Shown here: positions 46,035 to 55,867 of the stretch, in pieces | Numbering within the stretch: the stretch's first letter is position 1 | How the letters are laid out: each line of letters opens with the position of its first letter | DNA from: Bryobacter sp. | Lineage (GTDB): Bacteria > Acidobacteriota > Terriglobia > Bryobacterales > Bryobacteraceae | Direction of reading: 5' to 3' | Assembly (NCBI GenBank): GCA_022843625.1 | Contig: JALHNH010000021.1 | Location: 1 to 64,000 of the forward strand | DNA length: 64,000 bases | Program-made: the position numbers and the translations under genes | Notes under the pieces: generated by a model | Databases searched by the model: none | The model's input: only the letters and a program-made list of their open reading frames with translations | What the model was told of the DNA's origin: nothing

Positions 46035-46822
46035 CTCTTGTTGAATCCACCCCAGCCCCTGCCAGCTTCCTGCCCTCCCCGCCGTCTGTCCTCCTGATCG
46101 CCGCTCATCCCGACGACGAATACTATTGCGCAGCCACCCTCTACCGCGTCGCGCGTGAGCTCAACGGGATAGTTGATCAAATGATTGTTACCGATGGAGC
46201 TGGCGGTCACCGCTTTGCCGCGCTCGCCGGGCATGTCTATGGCCTCGATCTCACCGAAGGCGGCAAAGACCATGCTCTGCTTCCGGAGATCCGGCGCGAA
46301 GAGTGCCTCCGGGCAGGCAAGCTTCTCGGAGTGCGCCAAACTGAATTCCTGGGACAACCAGATCCCGGTTACACCCAACAAGAGCGTGACGCCCATCGCG
46401 CCTGGCGGCTTCACGAGTTGAAGCACCGCCTTGAGAAGCGCATCCTCAGCCACGCTTACGACGCGATTTTCGTGCTTTCTCCGAACCCCGGAGAACATGG
46501 CCACCACATCGCTGTTGCGAACCTCACCCAGGAGATTTTGGGCAAGCTTCCCTCCAACCAGCGACCGTTGCTCCTCGCCGTGGAGCCTGCGCACTCCTCC
46601 CGCGAATCAAGTGTTGCCCCCATCTTCCAATTCTCAAGATCCCGCGCTGTCTCTCGCGCAGAATCGCTCACCTATACCGTGATCGTAAATTGGCTGATTG
46701 CCGAGTACAAATCGCAAGGCCTCTTCCAACTCGAATCGGGCCGTCATGATTGCGAACGCTTCTGGCCACTCGGCTCAACCGATCCTGAGCGCGCAAAATA
46801 CTTCTTTGCATCCATAGCCTAA
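46031..46822 (+). CDS. PIG-L (LmbE-like) zinc-dependent deacetylase
   Basis: 263 residues with the family zinc motif AAHPDDEYYCAATL near the start, an internal VTDGAGGHRF, and the second metal segment EHGHHIAVANLT. Members remove acetyl groups from GlcNAc-linked compounds (GlcNAc-PI, mycothiol/bacillithiol precursors). No signal peptide. Its ATG overlaps the ANTAR-like gene by four bases, and the exported PLP enzyme follows after 17 bases. Confidence 0.92.
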   Translation: MTLVESTPAPASFLPSPPSVLLIAAHPDDEYYCAATLYRVARELNGIVDQMIVTDGAGGHRFAALAGHVYGLDLTEGGKDHALLPEIRREECLRAGKLLGVRQTEFLGQPDPGYTQQERDAHRAWRLHELKHRLEKRILSHAYDAIFVLSPNPGEHGHHIAVANLTQEILGKLPSNQRPLLLAVEPAHSSRESSVAPIFQFSRSRAVSRAESLTYTVIVNWLIAEYKSQGLFQLESGRHDCERFWPLGSTDPERAKYFFASIA

Positions 46823-46839
46823 AGCCCTAGCATAGACAA

Positions 46840-48066
46840 ATGACACGCCGCTCGGTGCTCGCCGCTCTCACTGCTCTTCAACGTATGCAGGCTCAAACCC
46901 CTCTGGAATCAGCCGCAAACGAAGACTTCTGGTTCAACGCCCGCATGGCCTTCACTGTCGATCGCAATCTACTCAACTTCAACAACGGCTCTGTCTGTCC
47001 CGCGCCTAAAGTTGTCCAGGAAGCCATGCATCGCTACTGGACCCTCACCAACCTCTCGCCCTCCCATTACGTCGACGAACTACTGCTGCCAGAAACCGAC
47101 ATCATCCGCGAAGACCTCGCCCGCGAATTCGGCTGCTCCCCGGAAGAACTCGCCATTACCCGCAACACCAGTGAAGGCCTGCACACTGTCCTGCTCGGCC
47201 TTGACCTCAAGCCGGGCGACGAAGTGCTCACCACCACGCAGGATTATCCCAGCATGATCTCAAGCCTCGAACAGCGCGCCTTTCGGGAGAAGATCAGCCT
47301 CAAAAAGTTCCCTTATCCCACTCCACCCAAGAGTCCGCAACACCTCTTTGATCTCTTCTTCCAGAACGTCACGCCAAAGACACGCGCCATCCTCGTCTCG
47401 CACTTGACCTTTACAACTGGGCAGATATTCCCCATTGCCGCCATCTGCAAAGAAGCCCGCCGCCGCGGCATCTACTCGATCGTGGATGGAGCCCACGGCT
47501 TCGCCCATCTGGACTTCAGGGTGAGCGACATCGATTGCGACTTCTACGCCACCAGCCTCCACAAATGGCTCACTGCTCCAGTTGGTACGGGTTTCCTTTA
47601 TATGCGTCGGGAGCACATCCCGAACGTTTGGCCGCTGGTCGGCGTCCCTGCCTCGATGCGCAACAACATTCGCAAATTCGAGAGCATCGGTACCCAGCCT
47701 GTCGCGATGCGCAATTCGATTGCGGATGCGCTTGCCTTCCACCGGGGCCTCGGGGCAAAGCGTAAAGAAGAGCGTCTCCGGTATCTCCGACGGCGCTGGG
47801 AAGCCCCACTCCGCAACCTCGCCCGGGTAATTCTTCGCAACGCTGACGACCCCAATCAATCCTGCGGTATCGGAGCCCTGTCCATCGACGGCCTCCCCTC
47901 AGACAAGCTAACTCAACAACTGATGGACAAATACAAAATCCACGTCCGTACCCGAGTGATCGCAAACGAATTCGACTGCATCCGCGTCACCCCAAACGTC
48001 TACGCCTCCATCGAAGACATAGACCGCTTTACTCGAGCAATTGCCTCAATCAGCTCCAGACTCTAG
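46840..48066 (+). CDS. Exported class V aminotransferase-fold PLP enzyme, second copy
   Basis: A 408-residue protein. The N-terminus (MTRRSVLAALTALQRMQAQ) is a short twin-arginine-like signal. The PLP core has ITRNTSEGLHTVLLG, LVSHLTFTTGQIFP, VDGAHGFAHLDF and the Schiff-base Lys in YATSLHKWLTAPVGTGFLYMRR. It resembles isopenicillin-N epimerase-like proteins and the paralogue at 19298-20551 (shared HKWL-x-APVG/IG-G motif). Substrate unknown. It follows the PIG-L gene and its last bases overlap pyrE. Confidence 0.9.
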   Translation: MTRRSVLAALTALQRMQAQTPLESAANEDFWFNARMAFTVDRNLLNFNNGSVCPAPKVVQEAMHRYWTLTNLSPSHYVDELLLPETDIIREDLAREFGCSPEELAITRNTSEGLHTVLLGLDLKPGDEVLTTTQDYPSMISSLEQRAFREKISLKKFPYPTPPKSPQHLFDLFFQNVTPKTRAILVSHLTFTTGQIFPIAAICKEARRRGIYSIVDGAHGFAHLDFRVSDIDCDFYATSLHKWLTAPVGTGFLYMRREHIPNVWPLVGVPASMRNNIRKFESIGTQPVAMRNSIADALAFHRGLGAKRKEERLRYLRRRWEAPLRNLARVILRNADDPNQSCGIGALSIDGLPSDKLTQQLMDKYKIHVRTRVIANEFDCIRVTPNVYASIEDIDRFTRAIASISSRL

Positions 48067-48661
48067 TGATCTCATCGCCGTCTTCCTTCACATCCTTCGG
48101 CACTTCATGTGCCGCAAAACTATCCAGCTTGGCGAGGTAAAACATTGGCAGCGGCGCAAAATTCGGAGCATCGGGCCACGGCTGATAAATCATCACTGCG
48201 ATTCCTACCACCTCAGCACCATAGCTTTCTACCAGCGCTTTCAGATGAACCAGCTTCTGGCCAGTCCTGAAGATATCATCGACAAGTAGAATCTTCTCGC
48301 CCTTCTTCGGCGAAACAAACTCGCGAAACTTCTGTGGCATCCGCGCATCGTCAGCCTCGGCCCAATAAACCTTCTTCGCCCCCAGAGCCTCCACCACGCC
48401 ATATGCAACAGGCAATCCACCGGTTGCTGGCGCCACGATCGACAACTGGCCCAGCATCGCCCGCAACTCGGTATTTGCCCGCACCTTCCGGCTCAGGGCC
48501 ACGCTCAGAATCTTTGCGTTCTTGTAGTCGCTCATCACCAGCGGCATGCCCAGATACTCATCGGTATAGCTTCCGTCCGGGTAAACAAAGTTCCCTGTGC
48601 GCAGCGCGCCAGTTTCTCTCAGTAGCTCGACTACTTCTTCTTCAGTTGGCAATAATTGCAT
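48050..48661 (-). CDS. pyrE: Orotate phosphoribosyltransferase
   Basis: A 203-residue type I phosphoribosyltransferase that forms orotidine 5'-phosphate from orotate and PRPP in pyrimidine synthesis. The PRPP loop ILLVDDIFRTGQKL, APATGGLPVAYGVVEALG and the N-terminal LLRETGALRTGNFVYPDGSYTDEYL are seen. Some stand-alone orotate-PRT-like proteins have other roles, so substrate is not certain. It starts two bases after the sugar transferase stop on the same strand. Confidence 0.85.
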   Translation of the reverse strand: MQLLPTEEEVVELLRETGALRTGNFVYPDGSYTDEYLGMPLVMSDYKNAKILSVALSRKVRANTELRAMLGQLSIVAPATGGLPVAYGVVEALGAKKVYWAEADDARMPQKFREFVSPKKGEKILLVDDIFRTGQKLVHLKALVESYGAEVVGIAVMIYQPWPDAPNFAPLPMFYLAKLDSFAAHEVPKDVKEDGDEITRVWS

Positions 48662-48663
48662 AA

Positions 48664-50022
48664 TCAGTTCGCTCCTCGTCCCAGCAATACTAGCGGAATC
48701 GTCCGCAGCAGAATCCTGCTATCCAGGGTCAACGACCAGTTGTCGATGTATTCCATATCCATTTTCATCACGGTATCGACATCCAGCCCGTCCCGTCCCT
48801 CTACTGCCCATATACAGGTAAGCCCGGGGCGCATCCGCAATCGGCGCCTTTGCCAGCCAGCATAATTCTCAACTTCGTCGGGTGTCGCGGGGCGTGGCCC
48901 AACCAGAGACATATCGCCCTTCAATACATTCCATAACTGTGGAAGTTCATCAATCGAGAACTTCCGCAACCATCGTCCCACCGGTGTCAACCGCGGATCC
49001 TTGGGGATCTTGAAGTTCAATTTCTTTACATTCAGGTGTGCATATTGCTGCTTCAATGCCTCTGCGTTCTCCACCATCGAACGAAATTTGTAGACCACAA
49101 ACCTCCGGCCATTCAAACCACATCTCTCCTGTCGGAAGATCACCTTACCGGGCGAGGTCAAACGAATCAAAATGGCCGCTGCCATCAAGACTGGCGAGGC
49201 AATCAGCAACGCTAATGCTGCCACAGAGAAATCGACAATACGCTTGGCTAGCAGTTTAATCTCGTCGGTCGGTGTTGCGCTGAAAGTAAGCATCGGCGTC
49301 GGCCCCAGGCGATCGAGATAAACCTCGCTATTTACATGAGGAAAGAACTCCAGGCTCAAGCGGGTCCGAACGCCTTCTTCGTCACACTGTAGGAACAGTT
49401 CAGCCAGGCTGCTCAACCTCTCTGGCTCCACCGCAAACAAGACCTCATCGACGATGTTGTCCCGCAAGGCCGCAGTCACCTCCGCAGTATCGTTAACGAT
49501 CCCCAGCACGCGAGTTCCGGCCGCTGCATTCACTTCGATTTGACGAGCCAACTCCTCCGCCCGCTCACCGCTCCCGAAGATCAACACAAAGTGCTGCCCA
49601 CCAAATTCACGGCGAATCATTCCAACCAGGCTTCCGGCATTCAGGCGGAAAAGCAATAGAAACAAAAATTGCAGTCCCACAAAGCAGAGAAGAAAGAACC
49701 GGCTCAGGTCGAGCTTGAGAAAGTAATCCACAAGCACCATCGTCATAAAACCAAAAACAGCTTGCTTTGCGGTCTCGCGGAAGATCACATAACGGTTAGC
49801 CCCATCCAAGCGGTCGTACACTTGTACCCAGAGGCAGAAAACTACACTTGATATCGCCGCTACTCCAAATAGCAATAATTTCAACGAGGCAGCGAGGAAA
49901 AAATCGTGCGTTAATGGCAACAGCGAACGCGTCAGATACGCCGCTTCAAAGGCAAGCGCCGTGAGTAGAACATCCGACAGGGCAAAAAGTACCCTTGCTT
50001 TGCGATGATGGCGACTATACAC
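48664..50022 (-). CDS. Polyprenyl-phosphate sugar-1-phosphate transferase (exopolysaccharide initiation)
   Basis: 452 residues of the WbaP/PssY type. Four or five N-terminal membrane helices are followed by a Rossmann-like region (FVLIFGSGERAEELARQ) and another helix, then the C-terminal bacterial sugar transferase domain: GKVIFRQERCGLNGRRFVVYKFRSM, DELPQLWNVLKGDMSLVGPRP and MRPGLTCIWAVEGR. It transfers hexose 1-phosphate from a nucleotide sugar to undecaprenyl phosphate to start a glycan. No polymerase or flippase genes are adjacent. It is divergent from the DUF3299 lipoprotein by 11 bases. Confidence 0.94.
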   Translation of the reverse strand: MYSRHHRKARVLFALSDVLLTALAFEAAYLTRSLLPLTHDFFLAASLKLLLFGVAAISSVVFCLWVQVYDRLDGANRYVIFRETAKQAVFGFMTMVLVDYFLKLDLSRFFLLCFVGLQFLFLLLFRLNAGSLVGMIRREFGGQHFVLIFGSGERAEELARQIEVNAAAGTRVLGIVNDTAEVTAALRDNIVDEVLFAVEPERLSSLAELFLQCDEEGVRTRLSLEFFPHVNSEVYLDRLGPTPMLTFSATPTDEIKLLAKRIVDFSVAALALLIASPVLMAAAILIRLTSPGKVIFRQERCGLNGRRFVVYKFRSMVENAEALKQQYAHLNVKKLNFKIPKDPRLTPVGRWLRKFSIDELPQLWNVLKGDMSLVGPRPATPDEVENYAGWQRRRLRMRPGLTCIWAVEGRDGLDVDTVMKMDMEYIDNWSLTLDSRILLRTIPLVLLGRGAN

Positions 50023-50033
50023 CCAATAACACC

Positions 50034-50570
50034 GTGCAAACCCAGATTATCACTTTGACTCTATTGAGCTTGACTCTCGCCGCCTGTGGCCCTACCTACC
50101 GCACGGTTGAGGTGTCTGCCGAAGCCGGTCGTCCCAAGCGCTCTGATGCCAAAGGCGTCGAGCTCCCCGTGGAGGAACCAGTAGGCCCGAAGCCCGTTTC
50201 GCTCGACGGCTTTCAGCGCATGGAATGGAAAACGCTCCGCACTCTCGACGTCAAAACGGGAAAAGCCTCAGCCGAACTTTCTGCCTTCACGGGAGCCAAT
50301 ATCAAAATTTCCGGCTTCATGGTTCCCTTTGATGATGAAGACGAACAGGTCACCGAGTTCTTATTGGTGCCGCAAGCCGGGATGTGTATCCACACGCCTC
50401 CACCACCTCCCAATCAGATTGTTTTAGTTGAAGTCGCGACAGGCGGAGCCAATCGAGTCGAGTGGGACAAAGAGGTTAGTGTCTTCGGACAGTTTCAGAT
50501 CGTAGACGGCAACAGCCCCTACGGCAAAACGGGCTTCAAAATATCAGCTGTTCGTGCTCGCCCCGACTAG
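50034..50570 (+). CDS. DUF3299 lipoprotein, copy 1
   Basis: 178 residues from GTG at 50034 with a lipoprotein signal (IITLTLLSLTLAAC, Cys as the acylated residue). The DUF3299 core is at residues about 60-175: TLRTLDVKTGKA, IKISGFMVPFDDEDEQVTEFLLVPQAGMCIHTPPPPP, then GNSPYGKTGFKISA. The C-x-H-x-PPPPP motif is shared with the second copy at 58794-59288. Function unknown; family members in other bacteria have been linked with zinc-related gene neighbourhoods. It is convergent with, and overlaps by 27 bases, a MerC-like gene. Confidence 0.85.
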   Translation: MQTQIITLTLLSLTLAACGPTYRTVEVSAEAGRPKRSDAKGVELPVEEPVGPKPVSLDGFQRMEWKTLRTLDVKTGKASAELSAFTGANIKISGFMVPFDDEDEQVTEFLLVPQAGMCIHTPPPPPNQIVLVEVATGGANRVEWDKEVSVFGQFQIVDGNSPYGKTGFKISAVRARPD

Positions 50571-50978
50571 ATTTGTTTGGCAGCACTTGCACTTTGATTG
50601 ATTTCGGAAGTGAGCCGTGCCAATCATTACGCCACCAGCTACCATCCCGACAGGCTCAAATTGTTCGGGTGTCTCAAAAAACACACTCTTGGCTATAAAG
50701 ATAAGCGAGACGCCAATCAGGAAAAATACAACAGGTTCCGGCTGGCGATGTTCCTTGAAATAGCTCCAGAAGAGCCGGAACAAACCAATACTCAAACTGG
50801 AGATAATGATCGCCCATTCAGTGGATTCCTCAGCAATCCAGCCCATGCCGTTCACAGCCAGGTACCCAATCACAAAAGGCATTAGCGCGCAATGAACCGC
50901 GCAGCCATAAGACAGCCACATCCCGGCCTTATCCCAAAACGAGCGTGCCGGTAAAGGCACAATGAATTCTTCAGTCAT
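50544..50978 (-). CDS. MerC-domain membrane protein
   Basis: A 144-residue protein with four predicted helices. The first has GMWLSYGCAVHCALMPFVIGYL, with the Cys-x3-Cys pair typical of MerC metal transporters, and the C-terminus ends in a Cys-Lys-Cys-Cys metal-binding patch. MerC proteins import mercury or other soft metals. No other mer genes are near. Its 3' end overlaps the convergent DUF3299 lipoprotein. Confidence 0.85.
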   Translation of the reverse strand: MTEEFIVPLPARSFWDKAGMWLSYGCAVHCALMPFVIGYLAVNGMGWIAEESTEWAIIISSLSIGLFRLFWSYFKEHRQPEPVVFFLIGVSLIFIAKSVFFETPEQFEPVGMVAGGVMIGTAHFRNQSKCKCCQTNLVGASTNS

Positions 50979-51031
50979 CGGATTCTCTTACATCATAACC
51001 TCTTCTCGATAACCGAATCCCAGTATTTTCC

Positions 51032-52819
51032 TTACTGCCCGATCACAATGCTCAGATTCTGCGCATTGGCAACGCCATCAACCGTAAGAGTAATCGCCTG
51101 ATCCCCTGGCGGCACAAAGGGCACAACTACGTTGAACTGGTAGAGCCCAATCGTTGCCCCAACCACACCAGCGAAGCTAACCTGGGCAACGGCGCCACCG
51201 ATGCGCAGTTCATACGGCAGCGCGAGCGCAGATCCTTGCGCTGCGACAACGCCTGCCTGAGTAGGTGGCGAGGTTGGGCCGCACCCCAGTGCATAAATCG
51301 CAATCGTATCCCCGGGTTTTGCGGGCTTGAAAGCTACACCCGCCAGCATCCCTTCACGTCCGATGAAAGTGGTGAAGTCCGGCGTCAGCGCCACTACATA
51401 TTGCTTGCCATCGATCAAGAATTGCGGCACTGTCTGCAACGTAGGCGACAGACGGGCCCGTGTCACCATGACTGTATTCGAGGTTCCTAGAGGGGTCCTT
51501 ACCACCAGCGCCACAGGGCCTGTTGCCGTATCCTCGGGAGTATTTATGTTGATCTGATTCGGGCTCAGATAATAAATGAAAGCCGGCCTGCCATTGACGG
51601 TCACACTGATGCCATCGAGAGAGGTAGGTGCATTCACACCACTGAAATCGCTGCCAGCCCAGAGGCGCGATATCGTTGAGAAATTTTGCCCATACACTTC
51701 CACGTAGGTGTTTGAGGAGAATCCAGCCTTGCCGCCAAACGAAGTCAGCACAGGGCTCTCGGTTCTTACTTGAGGCACCGGCGGTGGGCTTACCTTTCGA
51801 ATCTTGTCATTGCGCGTATCCGCGACGTAGAGGTTGCCATTGGCATCGGTCGTCATGCCAGATGGGAAGTTGAAGCGTGCCTGCAAAGCGGGCCCACCAT
51901 CGCCGGTCACTCCAGCCAAACCACTACCGGCATAAGTGGTGATGATCCCATTGGGTGCCACCTTGCGGATCTTGGAATCTTCAGCATCAGCGATGTAGAG
52001 ATTCCCGTTCGCATCCAGCGCCACTCCACTCACAGATTTAAGTTGGGCCGCCGATGCAGGGCCGCCATCTCCTGAATAGGCCGAAACTCCAGTGCCCGCA
52101 ACGGTAGTGACGATACCGTTGGTCGCAATTCTCCGGACCCGCTTGTTCCCATTCAAACGTCCATCGCCATCGTCGCCAACGAAGATTGTGCCGTCCCTGG
52201 CAACCGCTAGCCAGTACCCATAAATATCGGTTGCCGTACCCAACCCGCCGTCGCCTGAAAGACTAAAGCGGCCAGTGCCGCCCACTGTTGTGATCACTCC
52301 CGCCGGCGTGATCCGGCGAATCCGAAAGTTGCTAAAGTCAACAAAATACAAGTTTCCCGCGCCATCAAATGCCATGCTCGCCGGCGAATTTAGCCGAGCA
52401 GCCGTCGCCTGCCCACCATCTCCTGCGAATCCTCCAGCACCTCCAGCAATAGTAGTAATAATTCCGTTGGGCGCCACCTTACGGATCCGGTCATTGTTGT
52501 AATCGGAAATGTACAAGCTCCCGTCCGGCCCAAGCGCTGTCCCGGAAGGGCCGCTTAACTGGGCTACCGTTGCCAGGCCCCCATCTCCTGAAAATCCTGC
52601 CCGCCCAGTTCCAGCGACTACGACAGTCACACCCTGGGGGTCGATTTTGTACACTTGGTGCGCTGTGGCATCCGGCACATAGAGATTACCCGCAGAATCT
52701 ACGGTCACATTGTAGACGGCCCCCCAACTGGAGTTCCCCGCCACGCTTGTCACCGTCTGTCCCCAAGCACCAAAAGCAATCAGCAATCCAATCAATGTCG
52801 TTCTGGATAATGTGCTCAT
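51032..52819 (-). CDS. Secreted NHL-repeat protein with Solibacter-type C-terminal domain
   Basis: A 595-residue secreted protein. After a signal peptide (TLIGLLIAFGAWGQ) come five or six NHL-type beta-propeller repeats of the pattern GDGGxATxAxLxxPxGxAxDxxGNLYIADxxNxxIRKV, residues about 30-345. A linker leads to a beta-sandwich C-terminal domain (VYGQNFS... YYLSPNQININTP... GLYQFNVVVPFVPPGDQAITL) as in TIGR03437 proteins that are greatly expanded in Solibacter-like Acidobacteriota. Its ligand is unknown; a surface or adhesive role is likely. Confidence 0.93.
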   Translation of the reverse strand: MSTLSRTTLIGLLIAFGAWGQTVTSVAGNSSWGAVYNVTVDSAGNLYVPDATAHQVYKIDPQGVTVVVAGTGRAGFSGDGGLATVAQLSGPSGTALGPDGSLYISDYNNDRIRKVAPNGIITTIAGGAGGFAGDGGQATAARLNSPASMAFDGAGNLYFVDFSNFRIRRITPAGVITTVGGTGRFSLSGDGGLGTATDIYGYWLAVARDGTIFVGDDGDGRLNGNKRVRRIATNGIVTTVAGTGVSAYSGDGGPASAAQLKSVSGVALDANGNLYIADAEDSKIRKVAPNGIITTYAGSGLAGVTGDGGPALQARFNFPSGMTTDANGNLYVADTRNDKIRKVSPPPVPQVRTESPVLTSFGGKAGFSSNTYVEVYGQNFSTISRLWAGSDFSGVNAPTSLDGISVTVNGRPAFIYYLSPNQININTPEDTATGPVALVVRTPLGTSNTVMVTRARLSPTLQTVPQFLIDGKQYVVALTPDFTTFIGREGMLAGVAFKPAKPGDTIAIYALGCGPTSPPTQAGVVAAQGSALALPYELRIGGAVAQVSFAGVVGATIGLYQFNVVVPFVPPGDQAITLTVDGVANAQNLSIVIGQ

Positions 52820-52917
52820 AATATCTCCTCAATCCTTCCTTGCGCACAAATCACCAAATACCGTCACGGTGTCCGCACTTTTCCAGAATTTGTTAGACTT
52901 CGGCTCTAGAACCGAAA

Positions 52918-53451
52918 ATGCGGCCAGACGAATCCAGCTCGCTCAACGAAGTCTTCAGCCTCGCCTATGAAGAGTTGCGCCGTCTTGCTGCCCAGGTCCG
53001 CAGATCAGATCCGTCCGCCACACTAAACCCCACTGCACTTGTGAATGAAGCCTGGGTCAAGCTTGCCGGCTCTTCACAACTTAACTGGGAATCCCCACTC
53101 CACTTCAAGCGAATCGCCGCACGTGCGATGAGACAACTCCTCGTCGAGTCCGCCCGGCGCCGCCACGCAATCAAGCGCGATGTTGTCCTCATCACCTTTG
53201 ATGAGCCGTTAGCTGCCCTGATCACTACGGGCGAAGCCTCAAGCGAAGAAGAATTTCTCAAGCTCGACACTGCCCTCAGCGAACTCTCAAGGCTCAATGA
53301 GCGTCAGGCCGCAATCGTCGAAAGCCGCTTCTTCGGCGGGCTTGCCGTTGAGGAAACAGCCACCGCACTGGGTATCTCAGAGGCTACCGTCTTGCGCGAC
53401 TGGCGTGCCGCCCGCGCCTGGCTAGGCCGCGAACTTCGCCGTGCCTCCTAG
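52918..53451 (+). CDS. ECF-type RNA polymerase sigma factor (kinase-associated)
   Basis: A 177-residue sigma factor with region 2 (YEELRRLAAQVRRSD... NPTALVNEAWVKLA) and region 4 (LSRLNERQAAIVESRFFGGLAVEETATALGISEATVLRDWRAARAWL). The NPTALVNEAWVKL motif is typical of the sigma factor group (TIGR02999-like) found next to Ser/Thr kinases rather than anti-sigma factors. A five-base inverted repeat (TTCGG/CCGAA, 52899-52916) ends just before the ATG, with no ribosome binding site. The kinase gene follows after nine bases. Confidence 0.92.
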   Translation: MRPDESSSLNEVFSLAYEELRRLAAQVRRSDPSATLNPTALVNEAWVKLAGSSQLNWESPLHFKRIAARAMRQLLVESARRRHAIKRDVVLITFDEPLAALITTGEASSEEEFLKLDTALSELSRLNERQAAIVESRFFGGLAVEETATALGISEATVLRDWRAARAWLGRELRRAS

Positions 53452-53460
53452 GTCGCAATC

Positions 53461-55848
53461 ATGGATCCCAAACGCTACGCTCGATTGCAAGACCTCTTCC
53501 ACGCCGTAGCCGATCTGTCGCCCTCAGATCGCGCTGCATACCTCGCCCAGCATTGCACCCCGGGCGAGACCCTCGATGAGCTTGAAGCCCTTCTCGCTGA
53601 AGACGCCCGATCTCAGCCTGTCCTCGATCAAGGCATCACTCCTCACCTGACTCTAAGCGACGACTTCATTCCCCGCCAACTCGGCCCTTACCGCCTCGAA
53701 CGTCTACTCGGCGAAGGTGGTATGGGTGTCGTCTATCTCGGCTTTCGGGAAGACCTGTCCAGCTACGCCGCAATCAAGATCCTTCGGGACGCATGGCTCT
53801 CACCCGCCCGACGCGAGCGCTTTCTCTTTGAGCAACGCACCCTCGCGCAATTGAATCATCCTATGATCGCCAAGCTTTATGATGCTGGTACTCTCACGGA
53901 AGGTACGCCCTGGTTTGCGATGGAGTTTGTCGAAGGCCGCCCCATTACCGATCACTGCGGACATGATAGTCTTGGCCTCTTCTTGCAAGTGTGTCAGGCA
54001 GTGCAGTATGCCCACCAACACGCGGTGATCCACAGGGATCTCAAGCCCTCAAACATTCTGGTCACAAGCGATGGCAAGGTCAAGCTTCTGGATTTCGGCA
54101 TCGCCAAGCACCTCGATAATACTGGTGACCAAACTGTGACAGGTCTCCGGTTGATGACTCCGGCCTATGCTGCCCCGGAGCAGCTTCGTGGCGAGCCCGT
54201 GGGTGTCTACACTGATGTCTATTCGTTGGGCATCATCCTTCGGGAACTCCTCACAGGCAAGCTACCCGCTGACCTTGAGATCCTGATTCAGACAGCGCTT
54301 CAGCCTGATCCACAGCGAAGGTATGCCTCTGTCGATGCCCTGATCCGCGACATCCAGCACTACCTCGCCGGTGAACCCATTGAGGCCAGGCCAGATACTT
54401 TTACCTATCGCGCCTCGAAGTTCATCCGCCGGAATCTCGCGACGGTTATCGCCGCTTCCCTTGTGCTGACCACTTTGGCTGCGCTGGTCACTTTCTACAC
54501 CATCAATCTTCGGGAAGCCCGCAATCAGGCTCTAGCCGAGGCAGCCAGGTCCAGCCGTATCCGCAGCTTTCTGGTGAACCTGTTTCAAGGTGGCGACATG
54601 GCCGCCGGACCCTCATCTGATCTCAGAGTTGCCACTCTGCTGGATCGTGGTGTTGCCGGGGCGAATGCCCTCAGTCAGGACCCACAAACCCAAGCCGAAA
54701 TGCTGCGCACTCTTGGCGACGTCTATCAAAAGCTCGGCCGTCTTGACCAGGCCGGCACACTACTGTCGAGTGCACTAGAGCGCCGTCGAGACGTTGATAA
54801 CCTCAGCGCCCTTGCTTTACTGCGCACCGACCAGGCCAAACACGGCGAAGCCGAAAAGTTGGCCCGCGAAAGCCTCACTCTTGCACAAGGCACTCCGCTC
54901 AACGTGGCTAAAGCCGCCACTGTCCTCGGCCATGTACTCGAAGAGAAAGGCGACTACGATCACGCAATACCGCTCCTGGAGAAGGCAATCCAGCTTCTTT
55001 CTGCTCCAGGCCAGCCCTCGATGGATCTCGCAGCTGCGCTGCTTTACCTCGGAAACGTCCACTTCTATAAAGGTAAATATCCCAAATCGGAAGATCTCAA
55101 TCAGCGGGCGCTGGCGATCTATCGTAAAACTCAGGGCCCTTCTCACCCTATCGTTGCCGAGGTCTTGATCAACCTTGGTGCCATTCAGCAGGACACAGGC
55201 CACTACAAAGAGGCTGAAGCTTTTCATCGGCAGGCACTTACGATCATCGAATCCTATTACGGCGCGAATCACCCCAAGACTGCCTCTACGTTGACCTTGA
55301 TTGGCCGCGCTCTTGTTTTGCAAACTCGTCTCGACGAAGCGGTAAAAATGCTAACCCGAGCACTTTCTATCAGGGAGCGAGTCTATGGCCCAGAACACAC
55401 TCAGGTCGCTTCGACGGTCAATGAACTCGGCACCAATGCCCTTGCGAGAGGTGACCTTAGCCAGGCCGAAGCTCACTTTGAACGGATGATTGCGATCTAT
55501 GAAAAGGCCTACAACGGCAAGCACTACTTGATCGGGATTGCAAAATCGAATCTTGGAAGTGTATACATGCGCCGCGAGCAATGGTCCCGGGCTGAGCCTC
55601 TCTTCCGACAGTCGCTCACCCTCTACGCGAAGACTCTGCCGCCCGGACATATCAACGAGGGGATCGGCCGCATCAAACTGGGCCGCATTCTACTGCGTCA
55701 GAAGAAGTACCAGGCGGCACAGGCTGAAACCCAGCTCGGACACGACATCGTGGCAAAGCAGGCAAGCCCTTCTGTTAGCTGGCTCAACAATGCCAAGAAG
55801 GATTTGGCAGAATTAGCCGCTGTTCAAAATTCGAGTCCAGATAAATGA
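53461..55848 (+). CDS. Membrane Ser/Thr protein kinase with TPR sensor domain
   Basis: 795 residues. Hanks-type kinase domain at about 75-300: glycine loop LLGEGGMGVVYLG, AIKIL, HRDLKPSNILV, LLDFGIAK and APEQLRGEP. One membrane helix (TVIAASLVLTTLAALVTFYTI) near residue 330 is followed by about ten tetratricopeptide repeats (for example ALAIYRKTQGPSHPIVAEVLINLG). It probably phosphorylates the adjacent ECF sigma factor in response to a periplasmic or protein-binding signal. Such sigma/kinase pairs are common in this phylum. Confidence 0.94.
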   Translation: MDPKRYARLQDLFHAVADLSPSDRAAYLAQHCTPGETLDELEALLAEDARSQPVLDQGITPHLTLSDDFIPRQLGPYRLERLLGEGGMGVVYLGFREDLSSYAAIKILRDAWLSPARRERFLFEQRTLAQLNHPMIAKLYDAGTLTEGTPWFAMEFVEGRPITDHCGHDSLGLFLQVCQAVQYAHQHAVIHRDLKPSNILVTSDGKVKLLDFGIAKHLDNTGDQTVTGLRLMTPAYAAPEQLRGEPVGVYTDVYSLGIILRELLTGKLPADLEILIQTALQPDPQRRYASVDALIRDIQHYLAGEPIEARPDTFTYRASKFIRRNLATVIAASLVLTTLAALVTFYTINLREARNQALAEAARSSRIRSFLVNLFQGGDMAAGPSSDLRVATLLDRGVAGANALSQDPQTQAEMLRTLGDVYQKLGRLDQAGTLLSSALERRRDVDNLSALALLRTDQAKHGEAEKLARESLTLAQGTPLNVAKAATVLGHVLEEKGDYDHAIPLLEKAIQLLSAPGQPSMDLAAALLYLGNVHFYKGKYPKSEDLNQRALAIYRKTQGPSHPIVAEVLINLGAIQQDTGHYKEAEAFHRQALTIIESYYGANHPKTASTLTLIGRALVLQTRLDEAVKMLTRALSIRERVYGPEHTQVASTVNELGTNALARGDLSQAEAHFERMIAIYEKAYNGKHYLIGIAKSNLGSVYMRREQWSRAEPLFRQSLTLYAKTLPPGHINEGIGRIKLGRILLRQKKYQAAQAETQLGHDIVAKQASPSVSWLNNAKKDLAELAAVQNSSPDK

Positions 55849-55867
55849 TCGCCGCATCCTAACTTCC

